Source: Schistosoma mansoni
Lineage: Eukaryota; Platyhelminthes; Trematoda; Strigeidida; Schistosomatidae
Direction of reading: 5' to 3'
Assembly: GCF_000237925.1 (NCBI RefSeq)
Contig: NC_031496.1
Span: 4,881,340 to 4,945,339 of the forward strand
DNA length: 64,000 bases
Below the pieces are notes generated by a model that made no database searches, was not told the DNA's origin, and was given only the letters and a program-made list of their open reading frames with translations. A program made the translations under genes and the position numbers. Within the stretch, counting starts at the first letter, position 1, and each line of letters begins with the position of its first letter. This document shows, piece after piece, positions 1 through 20,379 of the stretch.

Positions 1-951
1 GTAATAGCTTCTTTATATTGTAACGATATACGTATTTGAAATAATGTACGATAGATACTACTTCTAGTAGTAGTAATAATAGTAAGGAAAAATAATATAA
101 TAATGATCATACATTTATAGTATCGATAAAAACATTGACCGGGAAAGATGGAAGAAATAAACAAATAAGTCCATTATATACATGTACATATAAACACATA
201 CATAGAATACATAAAGAAATATGATATAATTTATTAGTAATCAACCTTTCACAAGATTTAATGAATTAATAATTAGTAGTTATAATGAACAAACTAAATT
301 TTACATACAGGATTCAATCTATTATGTTGTGAAAATAGATTTTGTAGTATTTCTTTTTTAATACTTTTTTTTTCCACAACAAAATCAGATTCATACATAC
401 GCATACATACATGTATACATCCTATTTGTAATGATTAGTGTTATTATCGATAACTATTGAAAGATTATTTTTTTTTCATAAAAACAGATAAATTTATGAG
501 GTATAGATTATTTCTCATTTGATTTGAGAGTATAAAAATGTAGATATCAGTCAGATTATCGAATAAAGCATTAATCCTCTTAAATTATCAAACATTATAT
601 TCACCAATGTTCTCAGTGATCGAAATAAATTTTAAGTGAAAAGTATAGGTAAACTGTCTAAAAGGAGTGTGAACCAATGGTCCGACGAATCATTAAAATC
701 TAATGCATTCCTATTGAAATACTATTGCTATTAAAAGTAGTTGTTCCTATTTGCTAGACAGACTAAAACACAGTAGTTGAGAGGTTTCCTTGTTTCTAAT
801 CTCCATTTTCGTTTAATTAAAAGAAATCGATTGTTTATTCGTAAGTTTAAGATAGTTCAAGAGATATTGATGTCTGGGCTGCACCACCATTTAAATGTTT
901 ATTGTGAGTTGCACTTAAAACATAGCAACCAATATATATATATATATATAT

Positions 952-999
<48 letters not shown>

Positions 1000-3900
1000 G
1001 GGGATAACAACTCAGTACCAAATAACAGTTTGGTGCCGACCGAGATGCTTAGAAATCTGATAGCTATAATAAGCTTCGGATGCTTCGACATGTAACCGAG
1101 TAATTGAAAAACAATTTTAATTCTTTTGGACTATAATGTAAACTATCTCTTACCTTAATAAATTTAAAAATATCTTAACAGTGTGACGGTTACAAAAACG
1201 GGTATCATGTGTTGAATGAAAAGGTTTAGAGCTAAATGGCTTCGAATTAAGTTTTCCAAGATAGGTTCTAATGTATTTCGACTAACTTCCAATTTACTAG
1301 ACTTCTAAAACTGTGTTAACAACATACTGAAGTAACAGCTGTACGATCAATTCCATAGTGATATGACTTGATAGATAAATGCCAATGGAATCGCGTTCTC
1401 GATATCGGTCAAATTATATCAAAAGAGAAATACTGACAAACTGATAAGATTGATTTCTCAACATGAAAAAAATCATTAATGCACAGAACAACCAAATACA
1501 GCAAAACTAGCATTTATAAATCAAAGAGACAACAAAATTCAAGGTTACAAAACAACCAATAAACTTGGGCTACTAATAATCAACTAATCACCAAGGTTTT
1601 TTGTGAACTGTTGAATCAATAGAAAATTTTAAAATGACAAAATCTGACCCAGATTTTAACGTGGAGGCTTAATCAACATTAGAAAATTTTAGAATGAATA
1701 TAGTGGTAATATATATTCTATATGAATGCTCACATATTCGGTACCATGATCAAATCATAGTTTGCCAAATAAATTTCTTTCGAACAGACTAATTACCAAG
1801 TAAAACGCAAAATGTCAAATTGAATAATTTCATTTGTCACACTTACTGTAAATAGTGATGAAAATATTATTATCATTGATCATAACCTTAAAAAAGGTTG
1901 AAGAGAAAAATGAAGAAAATGAAGAAAAAACTGAACCAGGATTTATTCATTCTCAATTAAAAGGTGATATTTTGAATAATATGTAGGTGCTTATGAGTTA
2001 AATTATGAGCTCAATTTTATTCCATTGAATTGTTAGACAACATCAAGTTCATGTTCAGCAGGTCATCCCAGCCAAATAAATAAATATATCAAATACAGAC
2101 ATTTTCAGTACACAAGTAAGAAATTTCTTTCATTTCTTGAAATGATAAGCTTGCGAAATTGCAAGAATCATATGTTGGTAAACTCGAATATTGCTGTGAG
2201 ATGAATGTATATGATTGATAATTTCAGATTAATTATATAATGAAGGGACGTTTCATTTTTTGGAAGCTTAAATAGAAAGCGATTAATATTGATGATTTCA
2301 TAAATGTAATATTACAATATTCTTGTTCAAGAAACAACCGTTTGAACTCCTGATATCTTTTGTTTTGTCATTTTTGAATTATCAGGTAGATACTTTCAGA
2401 CCATATCAATAGCAGAAATCTATAAGACAAAGAAGAGTGTTATGTTTCTAGAAACAAACATTTTTAAAAATTCAATAGGTATGTAACCATCTTACTAACA
2501 TCGCACCTCGGTACGGATGAGAGAATACTAACTGCAAACTTGAAACTTATCGATTCAGATTATACACTTATGCAACAAACCTCCTTGGCATGGTAGGTTT
2601 TATGGGACCAGTATTTCCGTCATAAAGTTTTTTCATTATGATATGACGGGATAGCCTGATTGAGAGTAAGGTATTAATTCTGGTTGCCATATCCTGTGGT
2701 TGTTTATCTGTTAAAGGACTTCTAGTCAGGTTTATTTTTGTGTTCAATATTTTATATATAAGCATATTAATTCGTCGGAAGAAAAAACCTATTCTACTGT
2801 CCAACTGTTTTCTGATATCAGTTCAGTCGACGGTTTATGTCAATCTACGTCGTGAGTAACCATAACTCGGCCCTATCGCATCAGTTAGTATGAACAATCA
2901 GTTGGGGCACTATATCCATTAATTTAACGACTTCCAAAAAGTCCTTCCATTATGAAGAATCATAAAACTTATTCATAACAAGCGGTTGGTTTAGAAAACT
3001 CCAACCACAACATCAAGTTGGGAGATAGTGTCCAAAAACAATAGGACAAGTCAATGTTTCGAACCAAAGGATCAGTCCTTAATTAACCTTTTCTATAAAG
3101 TATGCTATCTTTACAGTTAAATTTTATTGATCCGAAACAAATGTGGAATATTTAGAACTGCAATATTTTTCAGTGCATTCTGTATTTTAAATGGAAACAA
3201 GATTCAGTAAAGCTGAACTATTAAATAACCTAATCGTAATAATTTCCATGCTCGTTCTCCAGTAAACGCTAATGATTATGTCTATACTGCCAATCAAAAC
3301 TTTGAGAACAACGCATTAAAAAATGCGTCCACCTTGACTACAAATCATTTCATACCTGTATTTCTACATGAATCTAACTCGACATCCATCTTGATTCTAA
3401 TTTTTCAGTTAAAACAAGAATGATTCAGTTATGATATTTTGTTGACTTGCTGTGATACAATTTAGACTATTTTAGTAATATTTCATATCCATTAGTATTA
3501 ACATATTAATGAGTGGTAAGAGTTATAAGTACTACGACTCTTTCTTTTAGTATCTTTCATCACTTAATAAAAATTCGTTGTTTACAGTACTATTTAAAAA
3601 GTCACTCGACCCAGCTCAACTACTTGAGCTTAAGGTTATCTATCTTAATAAACAAATACAGCGAAAATTATTCTCATAAACATATCAACAAGAGGTCTTA
3701 TAATTTAGTCATTGTGTCTTGAATCCGGGATGGCGGTTTTGTTACTTAGTATTATATATGATGGTTTGAGTCTCTTAATTGTACGTTCATTTGACGAGCC
3801 CCAAACGAAATGAATCACAAGTTCTGAATTCCACCACTAGTCAAATAAAAAATATACACTATAGAGTTAATTAAATGGATGATATTGCAAGCACTGGATT

Positions 3901-4680
3901 TCGACATCTAGGACAGTCCATCAATAATTTCCTGCTCTTTTTCTCTAAAAATAGTAATTCACATTGTCATAAAATGATAACTTGGTGATACATATGTATA
4001 ATGTCCTCTCTATCTAAGTTGATAATCGTTCAAAAACTTGTCCACTGATTTATTTCGCTTATAAAAATCTTTATGGTACTACATTGGGCATGTAGAACAT
4101 TTTTTGAGACATAGTAGCACGTTGGTGACTTTTTGAAGTTTTTTGATGTGAGTGGAGGATTAAAACAACATAAACATTTTCAGAGTAGAAACACTATTCG
4201 ACGGCAGCTTTCAGGAACCCCTAACCCAGTAACTTTTCAAGTAGGATAGAACTTTTAATTGAAGTGAATTGTTAAATTAGATAAGCAATTAAACAAAGTG
4301 AATGGATAAACCAAATGAAGCATAAAGTCAGGAAATAAAGATCACATGAGCGCTTATTGCTGGAAGTCGAATTTTCATCGAGTTATTATCCCATCAGTTT
4401 CGCTTTACGGTATGAGTATGTATGTGGAAGCTAGGTGGTTGGAGACAATCTCTTAAGCTTCGTCCTAACTGATGTTCACTAACAAGGTGGATCTGAAATT
4501 TTGAAGTTTGGTGCTTTCTGTCTATTTCCAGATGTTACTACTAAGGTGTTTGGGTAGAAATTAACACTGAGATACCTACCCTGACTAATAACGTCATGGC
4601 AACCGTGACATTTTTCTAAAGTTTAGGGCTGACTGATTTATATTGATCAGTAACATATATACACAAGAATGGTTGTACTT
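1..4680. other. Intergenic, no gene seen
   Basis: AT-rich with frequent stops in all frames. Short frames (for example 2568-2804 minus) resemble no protein I know. Only the TA tract at 931 stands out. Confidence 0.6.
931..995. repeat. (TA)n microsatellite
   Basis: About 65 bp of TA repeats broken by two CA changes. Confidence 0.95.
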
Positions 4681-4860
4681 AGTGAGACAGGCGTCGCATC
4701 CACTATAGCTAGATTGGAACATCGTGATAGCTAACCCCGACCACTATGTCAAGGTGACATCAGAAGTCTGGGATATTATTCCTAAATATCCCATTATTTA
4801 TCTGTACAGATTGTCTTATGAAGACGCATCTGCGTCACCCTTAACAATCAGTCATATGGC

Positions 4861-4935
4861 ATGAGGTACGACGACAGGCGCAATCGTTTGAAATGGTACA
4901 AGTGTATTCACTCTTTGTGTCCCCATAGGTTCTAA
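4861..4935 (+). mobile_element. Non-LTR retrotransposon 3'-end scrap
   Basis: The plus-strand translation RNRLKWYKCIHSLCP resembles the NRSQWRxCIHSLSP closing motif of the LINE family at 8.2 and 31.1 kb. Very short. Confidence 0.4.
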
Positions 4936-5049
4936 GTTTCGAAATAACCTTACAAGATTTCTTCATTTAACTAATCGATACTTTATTTTCGAATCATTTC
5001 CCGATACTCAATCTGTCCTATTACCATTGAGTGTTAGTATCGCTACTAC

Positions 5050-7080
5050 TCTGGGATTTGCCGTAACAAATTTCATCTCACTGTGCTAATGGAATATGCC
5101 AACTTGGACGGATGTACATAGGTACCAGACTTTAAGGTGAGTATGACTGATAACAAACAGATTACAAAACTTTTCTTCAGTAAATGCAGTAACACCTACT
5201 AGATCGTGAAATAACCTAATGCATCAATGCATCTGTCAATACATCACATCTTGTGCTCTGAAATCTCACATTTTTCAACAAATAAGTAAAATCCAAAATG
5301 CAAATTATTTTTATCTTTTTCCCTCTCATATTCAAAATACGACATCAATCAACGGAAGGGAAGAAAAGCAAAGAGGTCTAAATAATAATAATAATAATGA
5401 GTATACTAATTATCACTATCATACTACTACCAATAATAACGATAATAATAGTAATATCAGGCGCATCATTGTTTTACTGCTCAAGAGAAGAGGTAAACAC
5501 TAATTAACTATAGAAAAAAAGTAAAAATTACCCTTCTTAAAAGGCAAATATCAGAGATAAACGAAAACCTTATACAACTAAAAATGAATGCATTGATAGG
5601 AGCACTAACGATACTAATACTATCAATAATGATAGTGATAATAATACTAAAGGATATTAACAATAAAAAAATTCGCTAAATGATGTAATTAGTTGCGATT
5701 TCTTTTTAAAAAGACAACAGGTTACTAGAAAGGATGAAGTACGACAAAAACATTTGTTACTTCAATAAAAGTAGGCTGGAATGATGCGAAAAGTCAATAA
5801 ACACAGGCAACTTAATTATTACAAGACGATGACGGGGAGACAAAGAATGAATATAGCTGTATAGTTTAATTATAAAGATATTGTTTGTTTAAAATAAATT
5901 ACGTGAGGACAGTAATACAACAAAACAATAGATAAATCACAATTCATTTCTTATAACAAAGAATAACGATAGACAAGTATCTGTGTGTAGATGATGATGA
6001 AGTATAACGACGCATCATCTCATAATGGTGAAAATATGAGATGTAAAGCAGGAGAACAAACTCAGCATAAACAGACTAGTAATAATAATAATCAGCCTTC
6101 CATGTCTAAATTATTGATAGAGAGGTCGATATGAAGTGTCACAAGTTATTCAATAACTGAAAGCTACAACATATGAAAGAGAGCAAAAGGAAAGTTTACA
6201 TAATAATGATAATAACACTAGCAACAGATAGAAAAGAACAAAACATTACAAGTTAAATTTGACTTTAAGGATGCTGAGTAGTAGTAGTAATTAGGTAGAA
6301 AAACAAATCTTTTCGTATATTTCTTCTCCACCTATTCAACAAGTACACAAACATTCGAGCTATGTAGATCGAAAAAAGATAAGGACCACGACGACAGTAA
6401 CCATAACAACAACAGCAAAGTGGTAAACGATAAGAAAGACCAGTCCTCTTCAATCTCTCATGGATATAATTGATATTATATATGCACAGAGAATAATGAA
6501 ACAATAGATGAGTGTTTTGTTTTTTTTAGAAACAGTGGAATCAGCCATTTTCGGAGGACAAATACAAAAAAGGAAGCATGAAAAAAATTTACATATAAAG
6601 ATAAAACACGTTATTATTATTGTTGCTGTGCTATCAATTTAAACCTAAAAGGAATGGCACTGGGGAGTTATATGAGGATAACAAAAATAAATGTAGATGG
6701 ATAATTGTAAGTGATTGTGAGTAGGTTGGTGTGGTTTTATAGGTGTCGATAATGAAATGCATAATAATTTCAGTTTTGTAGTTAACACATGCCGTTTCAG
6801 GGGCGAAACTGTGAATATAGCTTCTCAAATACAGACTCAAACAGGTCCTAAAAACATTGAGATGTACATGTATACATTTTACGCTAGGTGGGAAACAAAA
6901 ATCAAAACAGAAACACAGGAAACAAGTCGATTTTAACACCAGTTCCCCGCTCACACACATGAGTACAACATATGAGATCAAATGTTCTTTGTTCAATTAT
7001 TATTGTTGTATTCGTTCTGTTATAAAAACGAAAAATAAGACAAGAGAACCGAAGAAAGGAAAGTAATAAAAAACCCAAAG
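5050..7080. other. Downstream flank of Rap1, no coding exon seen
   Basis: A-rich on the plus strand, with AAT/AATG runs around 5380-5460 and 6080-6100. Presumably it includes the Rap1 3' untranslated region at its upper end. No clear polyadenylation signal was singled out. Confidence 0.5.
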
Positions 7081-15140
<8,060 letters not shown>

Positions 15141-15527
15141 TTATTAAATCGAGTTACTGAGTTGTAATCAATGTATGGTGATAAGGTTAGTATTGTAAAA
15201 CACTTCTGAATATCCTGTATTTTACTATGCCGTATTACAGCACCTGGACAATAGGAAAAAGCAGACCGTACATAATTCGGAAATTCCCAACTATGCTTCA
15301 AAATTTAGGAACGAAACAGTTACAACTATGATTTTGTAAGCGTCATTTAGGTTTAAAATATATGTGAAAATAAATATCTTTACAGTTTAGATTGTAACGA
15401 CCATATTGCGGACGCGATACAGAATTTTGGTTCCTTAAGTGTGTTTGAATAAGTATTGGAAGAACGTTACGAAACCTTTTCATAACACTTCAACAATGCT
15501 CCAAATAAAGTCAGACTTGTTGGCATA

Positions 15528-15595
15528 ATGATGAGGTCACCATGTGCTGGAAACATTTATTTATTTGAACAAATAAATATTGGTACAAGAGGGCA

Positions 15596-15596
<1 letters not shown>
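15528..15596 (-). repeat. Tailed retroposon 3' end next to a TA microsatellite
   Basis: The minus strand reads TGGTGCCCTCTTGTACCAAT then ATTTATTTGTTCAAATAAATA, matching the shared tail. It abuts the (TA)n tract at 15597. Confidence 0.6.

Positions 15597-15641
<45 letters not shown>
15597..15641. repeat. (TA)n microsatellite
   Basis: About 45 bp of uninterrupted TA, directly beside a retroposon tail, in the upstream flank of Rap1. Confidence 0.95.
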
Positions 15642-15644
<3 letters not shown>

Positions 15645-15839
15645 TCACACAATGAGAATGGGAAAAGGAAAGAGAGAGTGAGGCACATACAAGGAGAAAG
15701 AGTAAAAAGAAAAGAACAATAACAACCACAGATTAGTGTATGATAGTGTAATAATAAGGATAATAATGAGGGAAACAGAAATGTACAACCAGGAGGACTC
15801 TTTCAGTTAAGGGAGTTATAACCACTTTTTATGAAGAAA

Positions 15840-15990
15840 GTAAAATAAGGTTACATCAGGATCGTCACTGGTTTCTATTCTGAGCCATACTTGACAACGT
15901 CTTTAGCTGTTGTGTTGCACCATCTCTAGGACCCCAACCAGGGAGTCGTGAAGTAACAACAGAAGCCAGTCACGTACAGCTTTACTTCAT
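15840..15990 (-). mobile_element. Non-LTR retrotransposon 3' coding scrap
   Basis: The minus-strand frame reads RLPGWGPRDGATQQLKTLSS and MAQNRNQ, matching the family's RLPGWDPRDxSxQWLETLND-MAQNRSQW. Confidence 0.65.
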
Positions 15991-15999
15991 ACCCGTAAG

Positions 16000-17120
16000 C
16001 TCGAGGTATTGACTAACTGGAGATCCACCGTGCATACACACGAAAACAACACGTAAATTTCATTGTTATTCATGAAGGGCCATATGCTAGCACTAAAATT
16101 AATATGCATTGCCATCCAAATTTTATTGAGGCACTTAACTCGTAAGGCATCGCATCTGTATGAAAATAATAGGGGAGACTTTTCTAGCATAAATGACTCA
16201 TTAACTATGTTTTATTGAAACACACCAGCTCACTAATCAAAAACTAATGTGTGTAAGGTGGTTGTAGATTGAGATTTTTTCTAATCACTTCACTCAGGTC
16301 GGGATAAGAATAATTATACTTAATCGTGTGCTATAAGAAGGATGCTTTAGGAATATTCAATTCATATGCTTGCCATATATGTAGTTTTTAACAAACATTG
16401 ATAATGAAGATGTAATTACTACTTGTGTCTTCATAATATTTGTCAGGTAAATTATTCAACAAGTTTGTTATGAAAAACGGTTACCAACGTGCAGAATCTA
16501 ACATACAATAGTCGGATAATATGCAATAATAAGTGTCAAGACAATACGAATTACCATCGGACACCATAAAAATGAAGAATGAATGAATATACCACGCATA
16601 ACTGAGAATACATGCAAAAGTCAAAACTTACGAACACAGTATCCCAAAACAGCCGCCTTGCAGATTACGCGCTACTAAGCAATCATTGTATGAGTTCAAA
16701 TAATCATCATTAGATGGAAACAATTTCGCTCACCTAACCTACAGGAGTTTGTATAAATGAGAACCAGGTTTTTTAAAATACAAATACCCTTCGATTTTTA
16801 TGGGGACTGGGAAAATCTTTTAACTCATGTTACTGAACTTCATCTGATAACTATTGAGATATTCTTTTTACATAAATATGTACAGAATATATCTAACAGG
16901 ATTGTATATTAGTTTACCCATATTACCGGATATTCGTATGACTGATGCCTTCAATATGTACAGTAAACTTATTGGATGGGTAACAAAGCATAAATATGTA
17001 ATGTGCACATGTCATTAGATTGCTTTCCCTCTATGGCATGCTTTGACATTTTGCAAATTGTTAAATGATTTATATCTCATATATTTGGGGATGAAGGGTC
17101 GATATATCGCTAGGTCGTGC
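16000..17120. other. Intergenic, nothing recognised
   Basis: AT-rich upstream flank of Rap1. A minus-strand frame at 15987-16190 has no similarity I know. Confidence 0.5.
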
Positions 17121-17129
17121 CGCAGGAGA

Positions 17130-18961
17130 TCTTAAAGTTGCCACAGGTATTCGGAATTTGACAACGCCTGTACACGTAACACCTTTATAATCAAAGTATG
17201 CGAGCTCAGTCAAATCAGAAGTCAGGAATAAAGGGATTCGAAGATATATCTGAAAAGCTTTCGATATATGGAGAAGTGTTTAGTCTAAGCCGGATAACAG
17301 TTGCAAGGAATGTGTAGCACGCCGCACCCATCCATGGTCTGGTGAGGATGTGTGACCGAGCATCTTCAGCTAGGTGTGTCCAGTGAAACTAATGAGGTCA
17401 GCATCAATATATCAAAAACTTAGAAGGCTATTGCTTTTGAGGACTTATTTGCCTCTACAGATCACTCACCTCGTATTGGTGTAGTGATGACCCTAAGTCG
17501 TGGCCAGTCAGAATTTCAAACCCGACGTGTTCGTCGTTGATAATCACTCTTTTGGCAGCTTTTATGTTCGGAAATGTTTGATCACTCTTCTCTACTATAC
17601 AGGGCCATGTGTCAAGACATAGCAATAAAAAACGGGTACAGTGAAAATTTCCAGCCATCTTAAAAGGGAAAAAAACGGATATGTGAATACATGTTGAATT
17701 ACATTTGTACACACGCAAGGACACAAAACGGGCGAAAAGGGGAATATAAGCTCATATACACGCGTCTCATACACATAAAACAGCGTTAAAACAATTTCGC
17801 AGGATGATTTTTTTAAAGGAAAAAATGAATATATACAAACATAAACAAGCAGGTTGACAACAAAATTGTTTTGTTTTTCGTTTACTTTTTCAATAAAAAA
17901 ATTATACGTATGAACATATCAAAAGAGTTTGTTTCTTTCGACGCTATAATACGAAAAATATTCGAGACGAAACGAAGTGTTATGTAGGGTTGGTATATCC
18001 CAGAGTACTTGTCGAGTAATGGTTGATAGTATGGGTCTATTGTATGCCTAATTGTGATCGGAGATAATCTGCAACCGAAGAAAGAAGCTCTACAAACAGA
18101 TAAATTAATGTTTCCGTCTACCAGCCTCTGTTTGTGCGTATAGATTGGTAGATTGTGATGTTGTAGCAGGTCTATACAAATGATTGGCATAGAAACATCT
18201 GCAACAACAAAGATCCAGTGAATGGGTTTGCGTAAACCCATAATCTGGAGACAGATCGTTGTCTTGCAGAACTTCAAGTGGTTTGTGGTCGTTTACAGTC
18301 ATGACGAATACGAAGGTAACCTGCTGGAGTATAACAGAATTCCATAACGTCGTTTGAAGTTTTGGTGGTCTCAAGAATATAGCTAATAGATGCAGTCAGC
18401 TCGTCTACAGCGTTGCTTTGAAATGAAACAAGCGCTTCGTCGATCAGTTAGATCTCCACACCCAAAAATAACCTGTTTTAGAGTTTTGTAAGGTTCTGAA
18501 ACATCATTAGTGCGACGTACCTGTTGGAATCACGTGGGAGTGCATTCATTACTGCAAGGAACTGAGTACGTGGGCCCGTCACGCTGCGGCCTTGGAAGTC
18601 AGCTTCTGCGTGGCAGAACCAGGCTTCGATACTGTTGGGTCGAAATGGAATTAGCTGAAATGAGGTTGGCGAAGGAGTCTTGATCTTAAATAATCTAGGA
18701 GTCTGTTTGGTCATGATGGATATAATGCATAACAATGAACGAGAAAAAATACTCAAAAAACTAAAATTACATCACAATATACAAAAATTTAAAATAAATA
18801 AATAATATATAAAGTTCCAAAAAGAAACAGACTTACAGTTTACGAATCGGTGAACTAAATCATGTCGGGCTCACCACTAACGATGTCACAAATATTTAGA
18901 GTTGGCAACACTTTAACCAGTATCACTTTTTATAATCGAAATGGGCCAACCTTGTTAAGTC
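17130..18961 (-). mobile_element. Old antisense CsRn1-clade LTR element, decayed, split by the young insertion
   Basis: Minus-strand fossil. Internal gag-like sequence (about 18756-18480; PFRPNSIEAWFCHAE resembles [15 protein letters not shown] of the young element) is followed by protease/RT-start-like sequence (about 18300-17890; WIFVVADVSMPIICIDLL). A primer-site-like TGGTGAGCCCGACATG lies on the minus strand at about 18875-18860. An LTR-like block at about 17135-17490 matches in direct orientation the interrupted block 18884-18961 plus 24540-24785, which I read as the two LTRs, the 5' one split by the young element. Most of pol is missing and there are many breaks, so it is much older than the insertion in it. 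Confidence 0.75.
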
Positions 18962-19318
18962 TGTAGTGACCGGCCAGTCTCGATAAGAACACGATTGGAA
19001 TAACAGAAACAATTATTATTATTGTAACCAATTGTACCAGTGATTGTTTTACTGTATTTGTTTAACTGTATCAGTTTCACTTCTTGTTCCGCTATCCGCC
19101 TTGTTTGGTTCGAGCTTGCTCACGCACTGCTTATTCGCTTGTACTCTTTGGCACGTCTCGGTATTATTTCGATACCACGAGATCGCCAATAAATATACTT
19201 GATCTGGACTAGTAAAGCCTTCTGATTCACGGGCTATCAAGGGAACCAAGTCGTTTTTGGGCGCGTATTCGAATTGTAGTGGTGATCATAGTCCGTCCTC
19301 GACTCGACATCCACTACA
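18962..19318 (+). repeat. 5' LTR of the young CsRn1-like element
   Basis: 357 bp, TGTAGTG...CACTACA, giving a perfect 7-bp terminal inverted repeat. Same length as the downstream LTR, with about two substitutions between them. Confidence 0.97.
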
Positions 19319-19320
19319 AC

Positions 19321-19336
19321 TGGTGAGCCGTATTTG
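19321..19336 (+). other. Probable primer-binding site
   Basis: TGGTGAGCC follows the 5' LTR after two bases. It resembles the TGGTGACCCC start complementary to tRNA-Trp used by CsRn1-clade elements. The older antisense relative has a closely similar TGGTGAGCCCGACATG at about 18860-18875. The match to tRNA-Trp is from memory of the family and is short. Confidence 0.6.
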
Positions 19337-19494
19337 GAACACGCAATACAGCTGGTAACCCAGTCCATCGAGCACAAGTCAAACTTGGCCAATTCTCCAA
19401 ACCAGATCAATCAGGTGAGTCTATTTATCTATCCACATCTGTTGCATATATTCGTATTGATATTTTTCAATATATAATATTTTGGCAACTTAAT

Positions 19495-20361
19495 ATGGTA
19501 GATAACGATAAGAATAACATAAATATGATAGACTCCGAGATACAGGTTATCAGTTTTCGACCGGTTCCTTTCATCCCTCATGATCCAGAAGTCTGGTTCG
19601 CGGCACTGGAATCTCAATTTGAGATCCGCCGCATAACCAATCAAAGGCAGAAGTACGCCTACGCTTTGGAATCATTGCCCGGGGATCACCTAACCACTGT
19701 CCGTGAGGTTGTCCTCAATCCGAACGTTCCGAACGTTTATGACCGTCTTAAGGATGCCATCCTTCGACATTTCCTCCCATCAAGGGAGGAACGATTGAGG
19801 ACACTATTAGCACGTCACCCTATGGGTGATGCTAAGCCGAGCCACCACCTCACGCGCCTGCAATCCCTTGCAGGAAACATGACAGCCGACTCTGAGATTG
19901 TCAAAGAGTTGTGGCTCGAAGCCTTACCAGTCAGTATCCAGCCAACCCTTACGGCTCTGCTCGAGGACACCCCGCTCAACAAGGTGGCCCTCATAGCAGA
20001 TAAGATTCTAGCACGAGTTAACACCAAAGACGACTATTTGGTTGCTAGTACTTCCCGTTCTAACGTTGATCTCGATGCTAGACGACCTCCGGCTCATGGG
20101 GATAGGGACAGATATATCCACACTCGTCTCAGTTTCCGAGACCGCGCAAATGTGCCAGCCCCCTACGCCCCCCGACCCAGGTCACAATCTCGTAAGGCCG
20201 TAACGACTCGCCCCAAGCGGGCATCTTCCAAGCCACGCCAGAAGGCGGTTTCGGAAGCGAGTCCAGGTTGGTGCTGGTTTCACCGTGCTTTCGGAGCCGG
20301 TGCCCGTCATTGTCGAGCTCCCTGCTCATACAAGGCGGGAAACTCCTCAGCCGGCGAGTAA
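19495..20361 (+). CDS. gag region of the CsRn1-like element
   Basis: Open frame of 288 codons. The N-terminal half (about residues 15-150) is the gag domain shared with Boudicca/Saci elements ([29 protein letters not shown]). A basic Arg/Pro/Ser-rich stretch follows. The end carries a CHCC-type knuckle ([18 protein letters not shown]) in place of the usual CCHC, which is a hallmark of the CsRn1 clade. It overlaps the start of the pol region in another frame. Confidence 0.9.
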   Translation: MVDNDKNNINMIDSEIQVISFRPVPFIPHDPEVWFAALESQFEIRRITNQRQKYAYALESLPGDHLTTVREVVLNPNVPNVYDRLKDAILRHFLPSREERLRTLLARHPMGDAKPSHHLTRLQSLAGNMTADSEIVKELWLEALPVSIQPTLTALLEDTPLNKVALIADKILARVNTKDDYLVASTSRSNVDLDARRPPAHGDRDRYIHTRLSFRDRANVPAPYAPRPRSQSRKAVTTRPKRASSKPRQKAVSEASPGWCWFHRAFGAGARHCRAPCSYKAGNSSAGE

Positions 20362-20379
20362 ATGCGGCCGTACTCGCCG

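Noticed and set aside
777-1007. Open frame ending in alternating Tyr-Ile
   Set aside because: Its C-terminal third is translation of the TA microsatellite and the rest matches nothing known.
5219-5503. 94-codon plus-strand frame with Asn runs
   Set aside because: The Asn runs come from AAT repeats; no conserved motif or splice context.
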